Both the position numbers and the translations under genes were made by a program. Under the pieces are notes generated by a model that saw only the letters and a list, made by a program, of their open reading frames with translations, ran no database searches and was not told the DNA's origin. DNA of 64,000 nt from Bog-473 sp963828505. Lineage in GTDB: Bacteria; Actinomycetota; Acidimicrobiia; Acidimicrobiales; RAAP-2. Shown one piece after another: positions 1 to 7,519 of this stretch (positions are counted from its first letter, which is position 1; every line of letters starts with the position of its first letter). The stretch covers positions 1 to 64,000 of the forward strand of contig CAWHFM010000001.1 in assembly GCA_963828505.1 (NCBI GenBank). The letters run 5' to 3'.

Positions 1-435
1 GCCGTGTGCGACCTGGTGACGCTCGGGGAAGTGCAGATCACGGTGGACTGTGATGCGCTTCAGGCCGACGGGGGCACGCGCACGGCATCCATCTGCGGCG
101 CCTACGTCGCGCTGCACGACGCATGCACTCGGCTCGTGCAGGCCGGGACGATCGGCACACATCCGCTGACCGACTCGGTGGCCGCGGTGTCGGTGGGGAT
201 CGTCGACGGTGTACCGATGCTCGATCTTCCCTATGTGGAGGATTCAAGCGCGGAAGTCGACATGAACGTCGTGATGACCGGTGAGGGCCGCTTCGTCGAG
301 GTACAGGGGACCGCCGAGGGCATGGCCTTCACGCGGGGGGAGCTCGACAGCCTCCTGGCCCTGGCCGAAGCAGGCATTCAGGAGCTGTCGGAGATGCAGG
401 CGGCCGTCTTGGCCGAGTCGCCGCCCCGGAGGTGA
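1..435 (+). CDS. rph: Ribonuclease PH, C-terminal part (5' end outside window)
   Basis: Phosphorolytic 3'-to-5' exoribonuclease that trims tRNA 3' ends. The reading frame is open from base 1, so the start lies upstream. About 144 residues remain of a family that is usually 240-260 residues. Visible family features are the GGTRTASICGAY stretch near the start, followed by the DSVAAVSVGIV strand and the VDMNVVMT strand typical of the RNase PH core. The stop is the TGA at 433-435. The next gene is rdgB, the usual actinobacterial neighbour, after an 88-bp gap containing short GGCTCGGGG repeats. Identification is secure from the conserved core; nothing can be said about the missing N-terminal third. 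Confidence 0.93.
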   Translation, partial: AVCDLVTLGEVQITVDCDALQADGGTRTASICGAYVALHDACTRLVQAGTIGTHPLTDSVAAVSVGIVDGVPMLDLPYVEDSSAEVDMNVVMTGEGRFVEVQGTAEGMAFTRGELDSLLALAEAGIQELSEMQAAVLAESPPRR

Positions 436-523
436 ACGCGCAGGCGGCTCGGGGGGCTCGGGGGGCTCCGCGGGCTCGGGCACGAGCCAGCACCGTCCTG
501 GGCAGGCCGGAGGCACGGAAGGG

Positions 524-1153
524 GTGAGCGGGGGCCTCGTACTGGTGGTCGCGTCGGCGAATCCCGACAAGGTCCGAGAGATTCAGTCGGTGCTGTCGAG
601 CGCGCTCGACGTGACTCTCCGTCGGCGACCAGACGACGTCGCCGACGTGATCGAAGACGGCGAGACGCTCCTCGACAATGCCCGGCTCAAGGCGCGGGCG
701 CTCGTCGCCGCCACGGGTGAGGCGTCCGTGGCCGACGACACCGGACTCGAGGTCGAGGCGCTCGACGGGGCTCCCGGCGTGTACTCCGCCCGATACGCCG
801 GCGAGGAAGCCACCTACGCCGACAATGTGGCCAAGCTGTTGCGCGAGCTCGACCTGACGGCGGGCGCGGCGGATGCCGAGCGGCGGCGGGCACGCTTTCG
901 CACGGTTGCGCTCGCCGCCTTCCCCGACGGCTCCGAGGTGTGGGCCGAAGGCACCGTCGAGGGCTCCATCGCGCCGTCGCCGCTCGGCACGAACGGGTTC
1001 GGGTACGACCCGGTCTTCGTCGTCGACGAGTCCGAAGGCGGCGACGGACGGACGTTCGCCGAGATGTCGGGAGCGGAGAAGGAGGGCGTCTCGCATCGAG
1101 GGAGGGCGTTTCGGGCGCTCGCTGCCCTTCTGGCCGAGCGGGGGCAGAGTTAG
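524..1153 (+). CDS. rdgB: RdgB/HAM1-type XTP/dITP diphosphatase
   Basis: Cytosolic house-cleaning pyrophosphatase that hydrolyses dITP, XTP and similar purines to monophosphates, keeping them out of DNA and RNA. The 209-residue product starts with VVASANPDKVREI, which fits the family's N-terminal nucleotide-binding motif. It then has the VADDTGLEVEALDGAPGVYS block, the FGYDPVF block, and an SHRGRAF C-terminal motif, all hallmarks of Ham1 proteins. I chose GTG at 524 because a GGAAGG purine tract precedes it and the protein then begins just ahead of the conserved core. The open frame runs further upstream, but that stretch is low-complexity antisense-like sequence. Co-oriented with rph upstream, so probably co-transcribed. 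Confidence 0.93.
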   Translation: MSGGLVLVVASANPDKVREIQSVLSSALDVTLRRRPDDVADVIEDGETLLDNARLKARALVAATGEASVADDTGLEVEALDGAPGVYSARYAGEEATYADNVAKLLRELDLTAGAADAERRRARFRTVALAAFPDGSEVWAEGTVEGSIAPSPLGTNGFGYDPVFVVDESEGGDGRTFAEMSGAEKEGVSHRGRAFRALAALLAERGQS

Positions 1154-1266
1154 CAGCAGCACGGAGGCAACGTTTGCGTCGTTCGGGGCGTGACTCCGAC
1201 CGGCCGTTCTGGGATTCGGCATTGGGGCGGTGCCCCGCACTCGTCGCAGCCAACTCGAAGGCCGAC

Positions 1267-1815
1267 TCAGTCACCGCCGAACTCGCCGAGAAACGCTCGG
1301 GCCGCTCGCTTCGAACTGAACGTGTGCAACACCGCGTGCTGCCCGTGCTCGGAGATGATGGCGCGTTCTCGCTCGGGCTCCTTACGACGATCCCGCCAGT
1401 TGACCCCGACCATCCGCCACTCATCGCGCAACCGCCGCATCACAGAGTCGTGGCAACCGTCGGGCATCTCGGTGCCAACTGGCCTTCGGATTCCGCGCCG
1501 GAACGCCCGCCCGGCGCAAGCCCACCACGGCGTATCGAGGACGACAACCGTGTCCGCTCGCTCCAAGCGAAGATCGAGCGTTTGACCATAGTTGCCGTCG
1601 GCGATCCAGGCGTCGTCCGCGAGCAGCCTGCATTGCTTCACCCGCCACTCGTCATCCGACGGCTTCACCCACCCTGGCTTCCAATAGTGGAGGTCGAGAT
1701 GGATGACCGGTAGACCGGTCCTCGCCGACAAGGCCCTCGAGAATGTGCTCTTCCCGGACCCGGGCATCCCGGTGACGACGACGCGACGGCCGACAGCCCC
1801 CGATGCATTGCCCAT
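1267..1815 (-). CDS. P-loop kinase-like protein (adenylate kinase / topology-modulation family)
   Basis: Small 182-residue nucleotide-binding protein. The Walker A loop GMPGSGKST lies about residues 14-22, followed by HLDLHYWKPGW, a signature of the FlaR/topology-modulation branch of adenylate-kinase-like proteins. A Walker-B-like strand, ADTVVVLDTPWW, comes mid-protein, and an Arg-rich lid region (RRGIRRPVG, RDRRKEPERER) lies towards the C-terminus. Start ATG at 1815 was chosen because it sits directly before the P-loop domain; the frame stays open upstream but without family similarity. The substrate is unknown for this family. It converges on rdgB and runs in the same direction as the phosphorylase upstream. 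Confidence 0.8.
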   Translation of the reverse strand: MGNASGAVGRRVVVTGMPGSGKSTFSRALSARTGLPVIHLDLHYWKPGWVKPSDDEWRVKQCRLLADDAWIADGNYGQTLDLRLERADTVVVLDTPWWACAGRAFRRGIRRPVGTEMPDGCHDSVMRRLRDEWRMVGVNWRDRRKEPERERAIISEHGQHAVLHTFSSKRAARAFLGEFGGD

Positions 1816-2017
1816 CAGGACCAGTTTCCCAAAGTGCGCTGGAAGAGGGCAAACGTTGCCTGCAGTGGCATTCGCAGCAGCGTCGCGAACCAACGGGTCC
1901 ACTCCCCGGCGTTGGGTTCCCGCTCCCGGACGACCCGACCACGAAGAAGCGGTCGCGCCGATCAGAGGCGTCTCGTTGGTGCCGATGTGCCCCGATCGCC
2001 AAGGTGATGACAAATCC

Positions 2018-2821
2018 TCAGCTGGACGGAGGCGGCGTGGGTCTGTCCGACGTCAGCAACGACCCGACAATCTGAAAGAGCCGCCAGAGGGCGTCTACGA
2101 CGCTCGGGGATTGGAAGTGCGGTTCCCATACTTCGCCGTGAAGCACGTCGGACACGCAGAAGACGGAAGCGGTCTGGACTCCGAGTGCGGCGCCGACGGT
2201 GAAAATGGCGGAGGCCTCCATATCCACCGTCAAGATGCCCTCCTCCCGGTACGCGATGATCTCCTCCGCCGTCTCCCGGTACGGCGCATCGGTGGTCCAG
2301 CCCGGGCCGACCAAGGCGTCCGGGATGGCCGAGCGGAGGGAGGCGAGCAGTTCGGAGTCGGGAAGTGCCCACCGGCCCGGGCGGGAGTAGTGATGCGACG
2401 TTCCCTCATCCCTCAGTGCGGCTGAGCACACCACGGCCTGACCGACTTGAAGGTCTGGCGAAAGCCCTCCGGCCGTGCCGACTCCAACGATGGTTCTCAC
2501 ACCGAGCGCCGCCAACTCTTCGATCACGATGGCGGCGACGGGTGCACCCACCGGGAGAAAGGCGAAACCCAGAGCGGGGGATAGCTCCAACACGGCGCCC
2601 GCCGGGCCCGAGATCTCCTTGATCGGCCTGTCGGCGCGGACCCGCTCGAGCAAGACACTCTGCCAGCCCAGCACGACGGCTGGAGGCGGTGTCTCGACAA
2701 TGCGACCCAGGCCGGCACGATAGGAAAGCACTTGGTCGGGAGTCACGAACGGGCGGCCCAGGTGCTTCGCTTCGAAGTGGGGGACAGACACGGTTGAAGC
2801 CTGCCAGTTCGTGGCGGCCAT
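2018..2821 (-). CDS. Nucleoside phosphorylase (uridine phosphorylase-like, PNP_UDP_1 family)
   Basis: Predicted to cleave a nucleoside with phosphate to base plus ribose-1-phosphate in salvage. The protein is about 267 residues, close to family length. The phosphate/ribose-binding region GVGTAGGLSPDLQVG and the AALRDEGTSHHY segment match uridine phosphorylases. The later VDMEASAIF strand carries the Met-Glu pair that contacts ribose. The substrate base cannot be set from sequence. GTG at 2827 and ATG at 2821 are both possible starts; neither has a clear ribosome-binding site, and I report the ATG. The end lies about 200 bp from the next minus-strand start, so this could be a two-gene unit with the P-loop protein. 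Confidence 0.85.
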   Translation of the reverse strand: MAATNWQASTVSVPHFEAKHLGRPFVTPDQVLSYRAGLGRIVETPPPAVVLGWQSVLLERVRADRPIKEISGPAGAVLELSPALGFAFLPVGAPVAAIVIEELAALGVRTIVGVGTAGGLSPDLQVGQAVVCSAALRDEGTSHHYSRPGRWALPDSELLASLRSAIPDALVGPGWTTDAPYRETAEEIIAYREEGILTVDMEASAIFTVGAALGVQTASVFCVSDVLHGEVWEPHFQSPSVVDALWRLFQIVGSLLTSDRPTPPPSS

Positions 2822-3036
2822 CGACACCCGCGCCTCAGAAGCGAGCAGCGCCGCCGCTCGCTCCCGACTTTGGGGGGCGCCGCGACGACGCGGGCCAGAA
2901 CTCTCGTCGTCGTCGCCTCACGGGCGTGACGTGAAGTGGCGCACTGATTGGGATCCCCTGATGTTCCGCGGTGTAGTGCTAAAAAGCAAAAAGCGATTCA
3001 GCTAGTGGTGCGCCTCATCGTGGAGGTGGAGAGAGA

Positions 3037-3426
3037 GTGTCGACAAATCCGACGGCCGACGGGGCTTTGCAGGCTCAAAGCGCTGGAGGTATGACGGGCC
3101 TCCAAGCGCAAGTCGAGAGAACTCGATCTTGGACTGGGATGTGGGCGGTCGCAGTCGGCGATGTCGTGATTGCGATTGCGGCGATCCTGGGGGTGTACTG
3201 GGTGAAGGGTGGCACTACCGGTTCGACATCGGTGGTATCGATTATCACAAGCGGATTTACGGCGATCGGCACCCTGACCACGGCGTACTTCGGCATCAAA
3301 GCCGTGGCGAACACCGCCAACACCACCACGCTCTCGAACCCCGGGAATGCCTCTCCGGGGGCGCCTACCCCTCCGCCGGACCCGCCGGTTCCTCCGGTCA
3401 CTGAACCGCCCGCCGCGGCGAGCTGA
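3037..3426 (+). CDS. Small membrane protein, Pro-rich C-terminus
   Basis: 129-residue protein of unknown function. A polar N-terminus of about 33 residues precedes two predicted membrane helices, around WAVAVGDVVIAIAAILGVYW and SIITSGFTAIGTLTTAYFGI. The tail is Asn/Thr-rich, then Pro-rich (APTPPPDPPVPPV), and is probably disordered. GTG at 3037 is well supported by the GGAGGTGGAGAG tract just upstream. I do not recognise a characterised family. The two-helix layout with a small loop resembles many small actinobacterial membrane proteins of unknown role. Confidence 0.7.
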   Translation: MSTNPTADGALQAQSAGGMTGLQAQVERTRSWTGMWAVAVGDVVIAIAAILGVYWVKGGTTGSTSVVSIITSGFTAIGTLTTAYFGIKAVANTANTTTLSNPGNASPGAPTPPPDPPVPPVTEPPAAAS

Positions 3427-3569
3427 GTGCGGCGAGACCCGCACTCCTCATCCCGGCCCAGTTCGACGCGTTGCCGTGAGCCGGGGAATAGGCGTGAAGC
3501 GCCATCACCGTGGGTCGATGAACGGGGCCACAGTCAGCTGGCTCCGTGATCGGGGTCTGCTCAACCCTG

Positions 3570-3575
3570 TACCGT
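3570..3575 (+). promoter_or_regulatory. Leaderless -10 element (TACCGT)
   Basis: TANNNT hexamer 6 nt upstream of GTG 3582, with no purine-rich ribosome-binding site between. This fits leaderless transcription of the YdeI-like gene. Confidence 0.5.
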
Positions 3576-3581
3576 GGCCCT

Positions 3582-3848
3582 GTGAGCAGTCCGCGAGTGC
3601 CCGGTGGGGTGGTGCACAAGCTTCCAGGAGACTTGCGCGTGGCGCTGATCTCCAACCCCACGGCGCTCGACGCCTGGAAGGACATCACGCCTCTGGCCCG
3701 CAACGAGTTCATTTGCTGGGTCGAAGATGCCAAGCAGGACGTGACGCGACAACGCCGCATCCGCCGGACCCGGGAGGAGCTCGAGGAAGGCCAGCGTCGG
3801 CCCTGTTGCTGGCCGGGGTGCAAGCACCGCGAGCGCACCGGGAGCTAG
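3582..3848 (+). CDS. YdeI/OmpD-associated family protein (helical C-terminal domain only)
   Basis: 88-residue protein. The stretch LPGDLRVALISNPTALDAW, then TPLARNEFICWVEDAKQ, and RRIRRTREELEEGQRRP match the helical YdeI/OmpD-associated domain, usually found at the end of a longer protein. Here only that domain is present. The ending CCWPGCKHRERTGS adds cysteines that are less typical. Function in the family is poorly known; a role in bacteriocin or stress protection has been proposed. GTG 3582 was chosen for its -10 element. A damaged second copy of the last 40 codons lies at 4602, about 88 percent identical by eye. Confidence 0.65.
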   Translation: MSSPRVPGGVVHKLPGDLRVALISNPTALDAWKDITPLARNEFICWVEDAKQDVTRQRRIRRTREELEEGQRRPCCWPGCKHRERTGS

Positions 3849-4047
3849 CCGCTGGCAGGTAAAGGAGAGGAAAGTTGGTGAAGTAAGAGTCGGGTCCGGC
3901 TCTCGTGGGGTCAGCCAGCGGTCTGCCGTCTGTCCCGTTGTAGGCACTTTCAGGAGAGCCAAAAAACGCCCCGACCGCCGGGAACAGACACGGGTCGGTC
4001 TCCCCGCATACGGCAATTCCGACCGTTGCCCCGCGTGTCACATTGAG

Positions 4048-4053
4048 TACCCT
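4048..4053 (+). promoter_or_regulatory. Leaderless -10 element (TACCCT)
   Basis: TANNNT hexamer 8 nt before GTG 4062 of the lipoprotein gene; no Shine-Dalgarno sequence is present. Confidence 0.5.
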
Positions 4054-4061
4054 GTGCCCCG

Positions 4062-4505
4062 GTGCGAGCCCGTGCTCTTCTATTGCTCTCCGCCTTGGCG
4101 ACGTTCACAGCGGCGTGTTCTGGCGGTTCGTCTGGTTCGGCACTCGGACCCAATTCGGCCGCGACCCAGGATGCCAAAGCGACCCTCTATCACCTCAACC
4201 ACGGCGATTTGAAGGCCACTTTCGCTCCTCACACCTGCTCGGACGTGACGTCAGGAGCTGTCGGCCCGCTCCAGGCGCCGTACCGGGTCTGCACGATTTC
4301 GACGGCAGAAGGCCACATCGTCAGTTACGGCGCAATGACCGGATCGACGAGGCACGGAATCAGCTTCACCGACCGCGGATCGGAAACGTTCCTGGACGAG
4401 TGTTATGAGCATCTCACGGGTCAATGGTGGGCATGGCAGGCGGCGAACCTTCAAAACCCAGCCAGACCATGCACCGGCGCCTGGCATTTCCATGGCGGTC
4501 CTTGA
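4062..4505 (+). CDS. Small secreted lipoprotein of unknown function
   Basis: 147 residues. The N-terminus has an Arg-containing start, a hydrophobic core (ALLLLSALATFT), then the lipobox-like TAAC, so lipidation at about Cys19 is expected, with export to the outer membrane leaflet. The mature part is polar with four cysteines (HTCSD, YRVCT, DECYEH, RPCTG) that could form two disulfides. I do not recognise the family. It sits between the YdeI-like gene and its decayed partial copy. Confidence 0.6.
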   Translation: MRARALLLLSALATFTAACSGGSSGSALGPNSAATQDAKATLYHLNHGDLKATFAPHTCSDVTSGAVGPLQAPYRVCTISTAEGHIVSYGAMTGSTRHGISFTDRGSETFLDECYEHLTGQWWAWQAANLQNPARPCTGAWHFHGGP

Positions 4506-4601
4506 CTCTGCAAGTAGTGCTGGCGCCCGTCCATACCACGCCCACGCCGACATCGGGCGGGTGCTGGATGTCCCCGACCGACGGTTCTGTCGCCACTGCC
4601 G

Positions 4602-4760
4602 GATGCCAAGCAGGACATGACGAGAGGACGCCGCGTTCGCCGGGCCCAAGAGGAGCTCGAGGAAGGCCAGCGTCGGCCCGGCTGCTGGCCAGGGTGCCAG
4701 CGCCGCGAGCGCACCGGGCGCTCGCCGTCGGTTGGGTCCCGACCTGACGCGGGCCGATAA
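4602..4760 (+). pseudogene. Truncated duplicate of the YdeI-like C-terminus
   Basis: Starting at 4602 the sequence repeats the end of the gene at 3582-3848. Its first 120 nt differ from 3726-3845 at about 15 positions by eye, and the frame can be read as DAKQDMTRGRRVRRAQEELE. No start codon lies upstream in this frame; a TAG occurs shortly before. The original stop is lost, and the frame runs on to TAA at 4758-4760. I read it as a remnant of a partial tandem duplication. Confidence 0.7.
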
Positions 4761-4792
4761 TGGGTGCACGTTTGAGGTTGAAGGGAGGCGCC

Positions 4793-5161
4793 ATGGCAGT
4801 TCAGCTCAACCACACCATCGTTCCGGTTCAGGACAAGGAGGCGTCGGCGAACTTTCTTGCTGACATCCTCGGGCTCGATCCTCCGAAGCCGTTCGGGCCG
4901 TTCATCTGCCTGGAGACTGCCAATGGCGTCAGTCTCGACTACGACGATCGTGGTGCCGCGGAACGTCATCACTACGCGTTCCTTGTGACCGAGGAGGAGT
5001 TCGATGCCATCTTCGATCGGGTCATGCAACGTGGCCTCACCTATTGGGCGGACCCCGGGCACCAACAAGAGAACCGCATCAACAACCACGGACGCGGCTT
5101 CTATTTCGAGGATCCCTCCGGACACAACATGGAGGTACTGACACGGGCCTATGGAGACTGA
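4793..5161 (+). CDS. VOC (glyoxalase/bleomycin-resistance fold) family protein
   Basis: 122 residues with one vicinal-oxygen-chelate unit pair. The N-terminal strand HTIVPVQDKEASANFLADIL gives the first beta-alpha module. The YFEDPSGHNMEVLTR ending carries the His and Glu typical of the metal site in many VOC proteins. Start ATG 4793 follows GGGAGGCGCC. The reaction is not predictable; such stand-alone VOC proteins include dioxygenases, lyases and drug-binding proteins. NYN-like gene 5195 follows after 33 bp and may be co-transcribed. Confidence 0.85.
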   Translation: MAVQLNHTIVPVQDKEASANFLADILGLDPPKPFGPFICLETANGVSLDYDDRGAAERHHYAFLVTEEEFDAIFDRVMQRGLTYWADPGHQQENRINNHGRGFYFEDPSGHNMEVLTRAYGD

Positions 5162-5194
5162 CCCCGCCATCCCCCCAAGACCAGACTGAACCCG

Positions 5195-5563
5195 GTGCTT
5201 CTCATTGATGCGGCAAACGTGGTTGGGTCACGTCCGACCGGGTGGTGGCGGGACCGAGCCGGAGCAGCCCGAGAGTTCGTGAAGGAAGTGACAGCTGCCG
5301 TTGGAACGGGTCGGATCGCCCAACCGGTCGTCGTGGTTCTGGAAGGCAAGGCTCGCGAGGGCGCCCAAGCCGGCGTCGTCGACGGCGTGACTGTCCTCCA
5401 TGCCGCCGGTGGCGGGGACGACATGCTCATTGACGTCGTGGCGAACGCCTCAGAACTAGTGACACTCGTCACAGCGGATCGCGAGCTGCGGCAACGGGCC
5501 GAGGCCTTCGGAGCCGACGTGGTCGGACCCCAATGGCTTCTCGGGCTCCTCAATGGGGAGTAG
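5195..5563 (+). CDS. NYN/PIN-like domain protein (putative RNA-processing nuclease)
   Basis: 122 residues. The opening LLIDAANVVGSRP with Asp and Asn, the central GDDMLIDVV with paired Asp residues, and VTADRELRQRA match the acidic active-site layout of the NYN/PIN-like (YacP-type) nuclease fold. It is therefore a candidate metal-dependent ribonuclease or RNA-binding protein. Start GTG 5195 lacks an evident ribosome-binding site. It ends 90 bp before the next VOC gene. Confidence 0.65.
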   Translation: MLLIDAANVVGSRPTGWWRDRAGAAREFVKEVTAAVGTGRIAQPVVVVLEGKAREGAQAGVVDGVTVLHAAGGGDDMLIDVVANASELVTLVTADRELRQRAEAFGADVVGPQWLLGLLNGE

Positions 5564-5640
5564 CGAGCTGAACGCTCAGCACGCGTCCCTCCTCGTCGTC
5601 ATCGGATGCGCGTGAAGATTTGCCCTGGCGTCGCTCGGGC

Positions 5641-5646
5641 TACCGT
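5641..5646 (+). promoter_or_regulatory. Leaderless -10 element (TACCGT)
   Basis: TANNNT 7 nt before ATG 5654. Its position favours this ATG over the in-frame ATG at 5648. Confidence 0.55.
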
Positions 5647-5653
5647 GATGGGA

Positions 5654-6025
5654 ATGGACTCACCACCCCTCGAACGCCTGTCCCACGTGCAGCTGCGCGT
5701 GTCCGACCTCGACGCCAGCGTGGCCTGGTACGAGCTTGCGCTGGGCCTCACCGAGCTGCGCCGAGAGTCCGGGCATTACGTCGCCCTCGAGTCGACGAGC
5801 GGGCGCTTTCGGGTTGTGCTTTCTGCGGGAGGTACTGCCGGCGCGCCGGGTACGCTCGACCACATCGCCTTCGCCATCTCCGATGTCGGCGCGCTGACCT
5901 CGTGGTGCGAGCACCTGAGCGCCATGGGCATCCCGCACGAGGGCGTCAAGCAGAACATCGCCGGCCACTCGGTGGATCTGTTCGACCCCGATGGCAACAA
6001 CATCGAGCTGGTCAGCGAGCGGTAG
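5654..6025 (+). CDS. VOC family protein
   Basis: 123 residues with a classical VOC layout. LSHVQLRVSDLDASVAWYE gives the first beta-alpha-beta unit, LDHIAFAISDV the second metal-ligand strand, and LFDPDGNNIELV the Glu-bearing closing strand. The metal-ligand pattern (His, His, Glu) is present. It resembles glyoxalase/dioxygenase superfamily members of unknown substrate. Start ATG 5654 is set by the leaderless -10. It converges with the LLM oxidoreductase at 6072. Confidence 0.85.
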   Translation: MDSPPLERLSHVQLRVSDLDASVAWYELALGLTELRRESGHYVALESTSGRFRVVLSAGGTAGAPGTLDHIAFAISDVGALTSWCEHLSAMGIPHEGVKQNIAGHSVDLFDPDGNNIELVSER

Positions 6026-6071
6026 CTGGGCGAGGGCGAGGGCGTTCCGTCATTTCTCCAGACGGTCCCGA

Positions 6072-6929
6072 TCAGAGCAGCGCGGCCGCAAGCTCCCCAT
6101 ACTGGGCGAGAGGGAACTTGTCGTACGGCGCCACGACCTGGATACAGACGTGATCGGCCCCGGCCTCGTGATGTTCGCGCACGCGCCCGGCGACGGTTTC
6201 GACGTCACCCCACGGCACGACGGCATCAATCAGGCGATCGCTGGCGTCCCCGTCGAAATCCGCGTCGCCGTACCCGAGCGCACGCAGGTTCGACGCATAG
6301 TTCGGCAGCTGCAGGTACCCGCTGGCGTAACCGCGGGCGGTGGCCCGAGCCGAAGCAGGGTCTCGGTCGAGGACCACCGCGACCTCGGGCGCGAGGAGCG
6401 GGCCATCGCCCATGATGGTGCGGGCCAGCGCCGTGTGCTCGACCGGCACGAAGTAGGGATGAGCACCGGCACTGCGGGACGCGGCCAGCTCGAGCATGCG
6501 GGGGCCGAGCGCGGCGAGCACGCGGCGATCGGGCGCGACCGGTCGATCGAGTGCGTCCAGCGTGTCGAGGTACTCGACCATGCGGGAGTACGGCTTCTGG
6601 TACCCCTCGACGATGGCCGAGTGGCTGGTGCCGAGGCCGAGAAGGAAGCGACCCGGGAACCGGTCGTCGAGCTCGGCCACCGCCAGGCCGACGTCTTCGG
6701 GCGCCGAGGCCCAGATGCTGACGATGCCACTGGCAATGGCAATCTGCGAGGTGGCCGCCAAAAGTGTCTCGAAGTGACGCGAGAGCCCGGGGTCGAAGCG
6801 GCCCGAGGACCACAGCACGCCGTAACCCATGGACTCGAGCTCCGCCGGCGCCACGAGTCTGTCCACGCTGGGCCCGTTCCACGAGCCGCTCCACCACACG
6901 CCGATCCGACCCAGAGCCACGTGTGTCAC
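6072..6929 (-). CDS. LLM-class F420-dependent oxidoreductase
   Basis: 285-residue flavin/F420-type TIM-barrel oxidoreductase of the luciferase-like monooxygenase superfamily. GRIGVWWSGSWNG at the start, the IAIASGIVSIWA strand and FLLGLGTSHSAIVEGY match this class; the shortened form resembles the TIGR03620-type subfamily. F420 rather than FMN is inferred from subfamily resemblance and the host group. The substrate is unknown. Its start overlaps the end of the SRPBCC gene by 4 bp (ATGA), so the two are translationally coupled in one operon. Confidence 0.87.
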   Translation of the reverse strand: MTHVALGRIGVWWSGSWNGPSVDRLVAPAELESMGYGVLWSSGRFDPGLSRHFETLLAATSQIAIASGIVSIWASAPEDVGLAVAELDDRFPGRFLLGLGTSHSAIVEGYQKPYSRMVEYLDTLDALDRPVAPDRRVLAALGPRMLELAASRSAGAHPYFVPVEHTALARTIMGDGPLLAPEVAVVLDRDPASARATARGYASGYLQLPNYASNLRALGYGDADFDGDASDRLIDAVVPWGDVETVAGRVREHHEAGADHVCIQVVAPYDKFPLAQYGELAAALL

Positions 6930-7459
6930 CTCGCCTCGTGCTCGCCGACCCGAGCCCCGGCCACCGCCCCGCCCTCGGCCTTGGCACGCGCCTGGCGCAG
7001 GTACGTCACGCCCTTGGTGAGCGACTGCTCAATCAGCCGGTCGTTGTCCTTCGATATGAAGGCGTGCACGCGCTTCTCGAGCAGCACTCTCAGCAGCGGG
7101 TTGAAGGCGTGATAGGACTCCGAGAAGTGGACGCGGGTTCGGCCGTTACCGAGGTCTTCGAGGCGCGTTCGCCCTTCTGCTTCCGACCACAGCGGCCGGC
7201 CCACGGCGTTGTACCTCCACGACACCTTGGGCTTCACCTCGGTGAGCCACTCCCACGACTGCCCCTTCCCGCCCGTCAGGAGGTAACGAGGGACCCGGAA
7301 GGTGCAGTGCCGGACCAGGCCCTCGCCCTCCTCGTCTCCCGGATGGAGGATGTCGATGGTCACGTCGCCGTTCCGGGTGTGGGGGATCCTCGCCCAGAAG
7401 AGCTGCCAGAGCTCGTCCACCGTGGCGTCGATGTCGACGAAGTAGTGGTGCTGCTGCAC
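6926..7459 (-). CDS. SRPBCC (START-like ligand-binding) family protein
   Basis: 177 residues. The HHYFVDIDATVDELWQLF opening and RTRVHFSESYHAFNPLLR segment fit the helix-grip SRPBCC/polyketide-cyclase-like fold that binds hydrophobic ligands. No catalytic residues can be assigned. Start GTG 7459 has no ribosome-binding site but a TAGGGT 6 nt upstream. It is the first gene of a two-gene unit with the LLM oxidoreductase, which suggests it binds or processes that enzyme's hydrophobic substrate. Confidence 0.75.
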   Translation of the reverse strand: MQQHHYFVDIDATVDELWQLFWARIPHTRNGDVTIDILHPGDEEGEGLVRHCTFRVPRYLLTGGKGQSWEWLTEVKPKVSWRYNAVGRPLWSEAEGRTRLEDLGNGRTRVHFSESYHAFNPLLRVLLEKRVHAFISKDNDRLIEQSLTKGVTYLRQARAKAEGGAVAGARVGEHEAR

Positions 7460-7465
7460 CGCCTC

Positions 7466-7471
7466 ACCCTA
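7466..7471 (-). promoter_or_regulatory. Leaderless -10 element (TAGGGT on minus strand)
   Basis: TANNNT 6 nt upstream of the GTG at 7459; drives the SRPBCC-LLM pair. Confidence 0.5.
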
Positions 7472-7519
7472 TCGTCGCAGCCTGTGCCAGGCCGCGTGAT
7501 CCCGTGACCGGCTGACCCG

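Noticed and set aside
281..523. Upstream extension of rdgB to 281
   Set aside because: The added 81 residues are Arg/Ser/Gly low-complexity and overlap the end of rph. The domain begins just after GTG 524, which has a ribosome-binding site.
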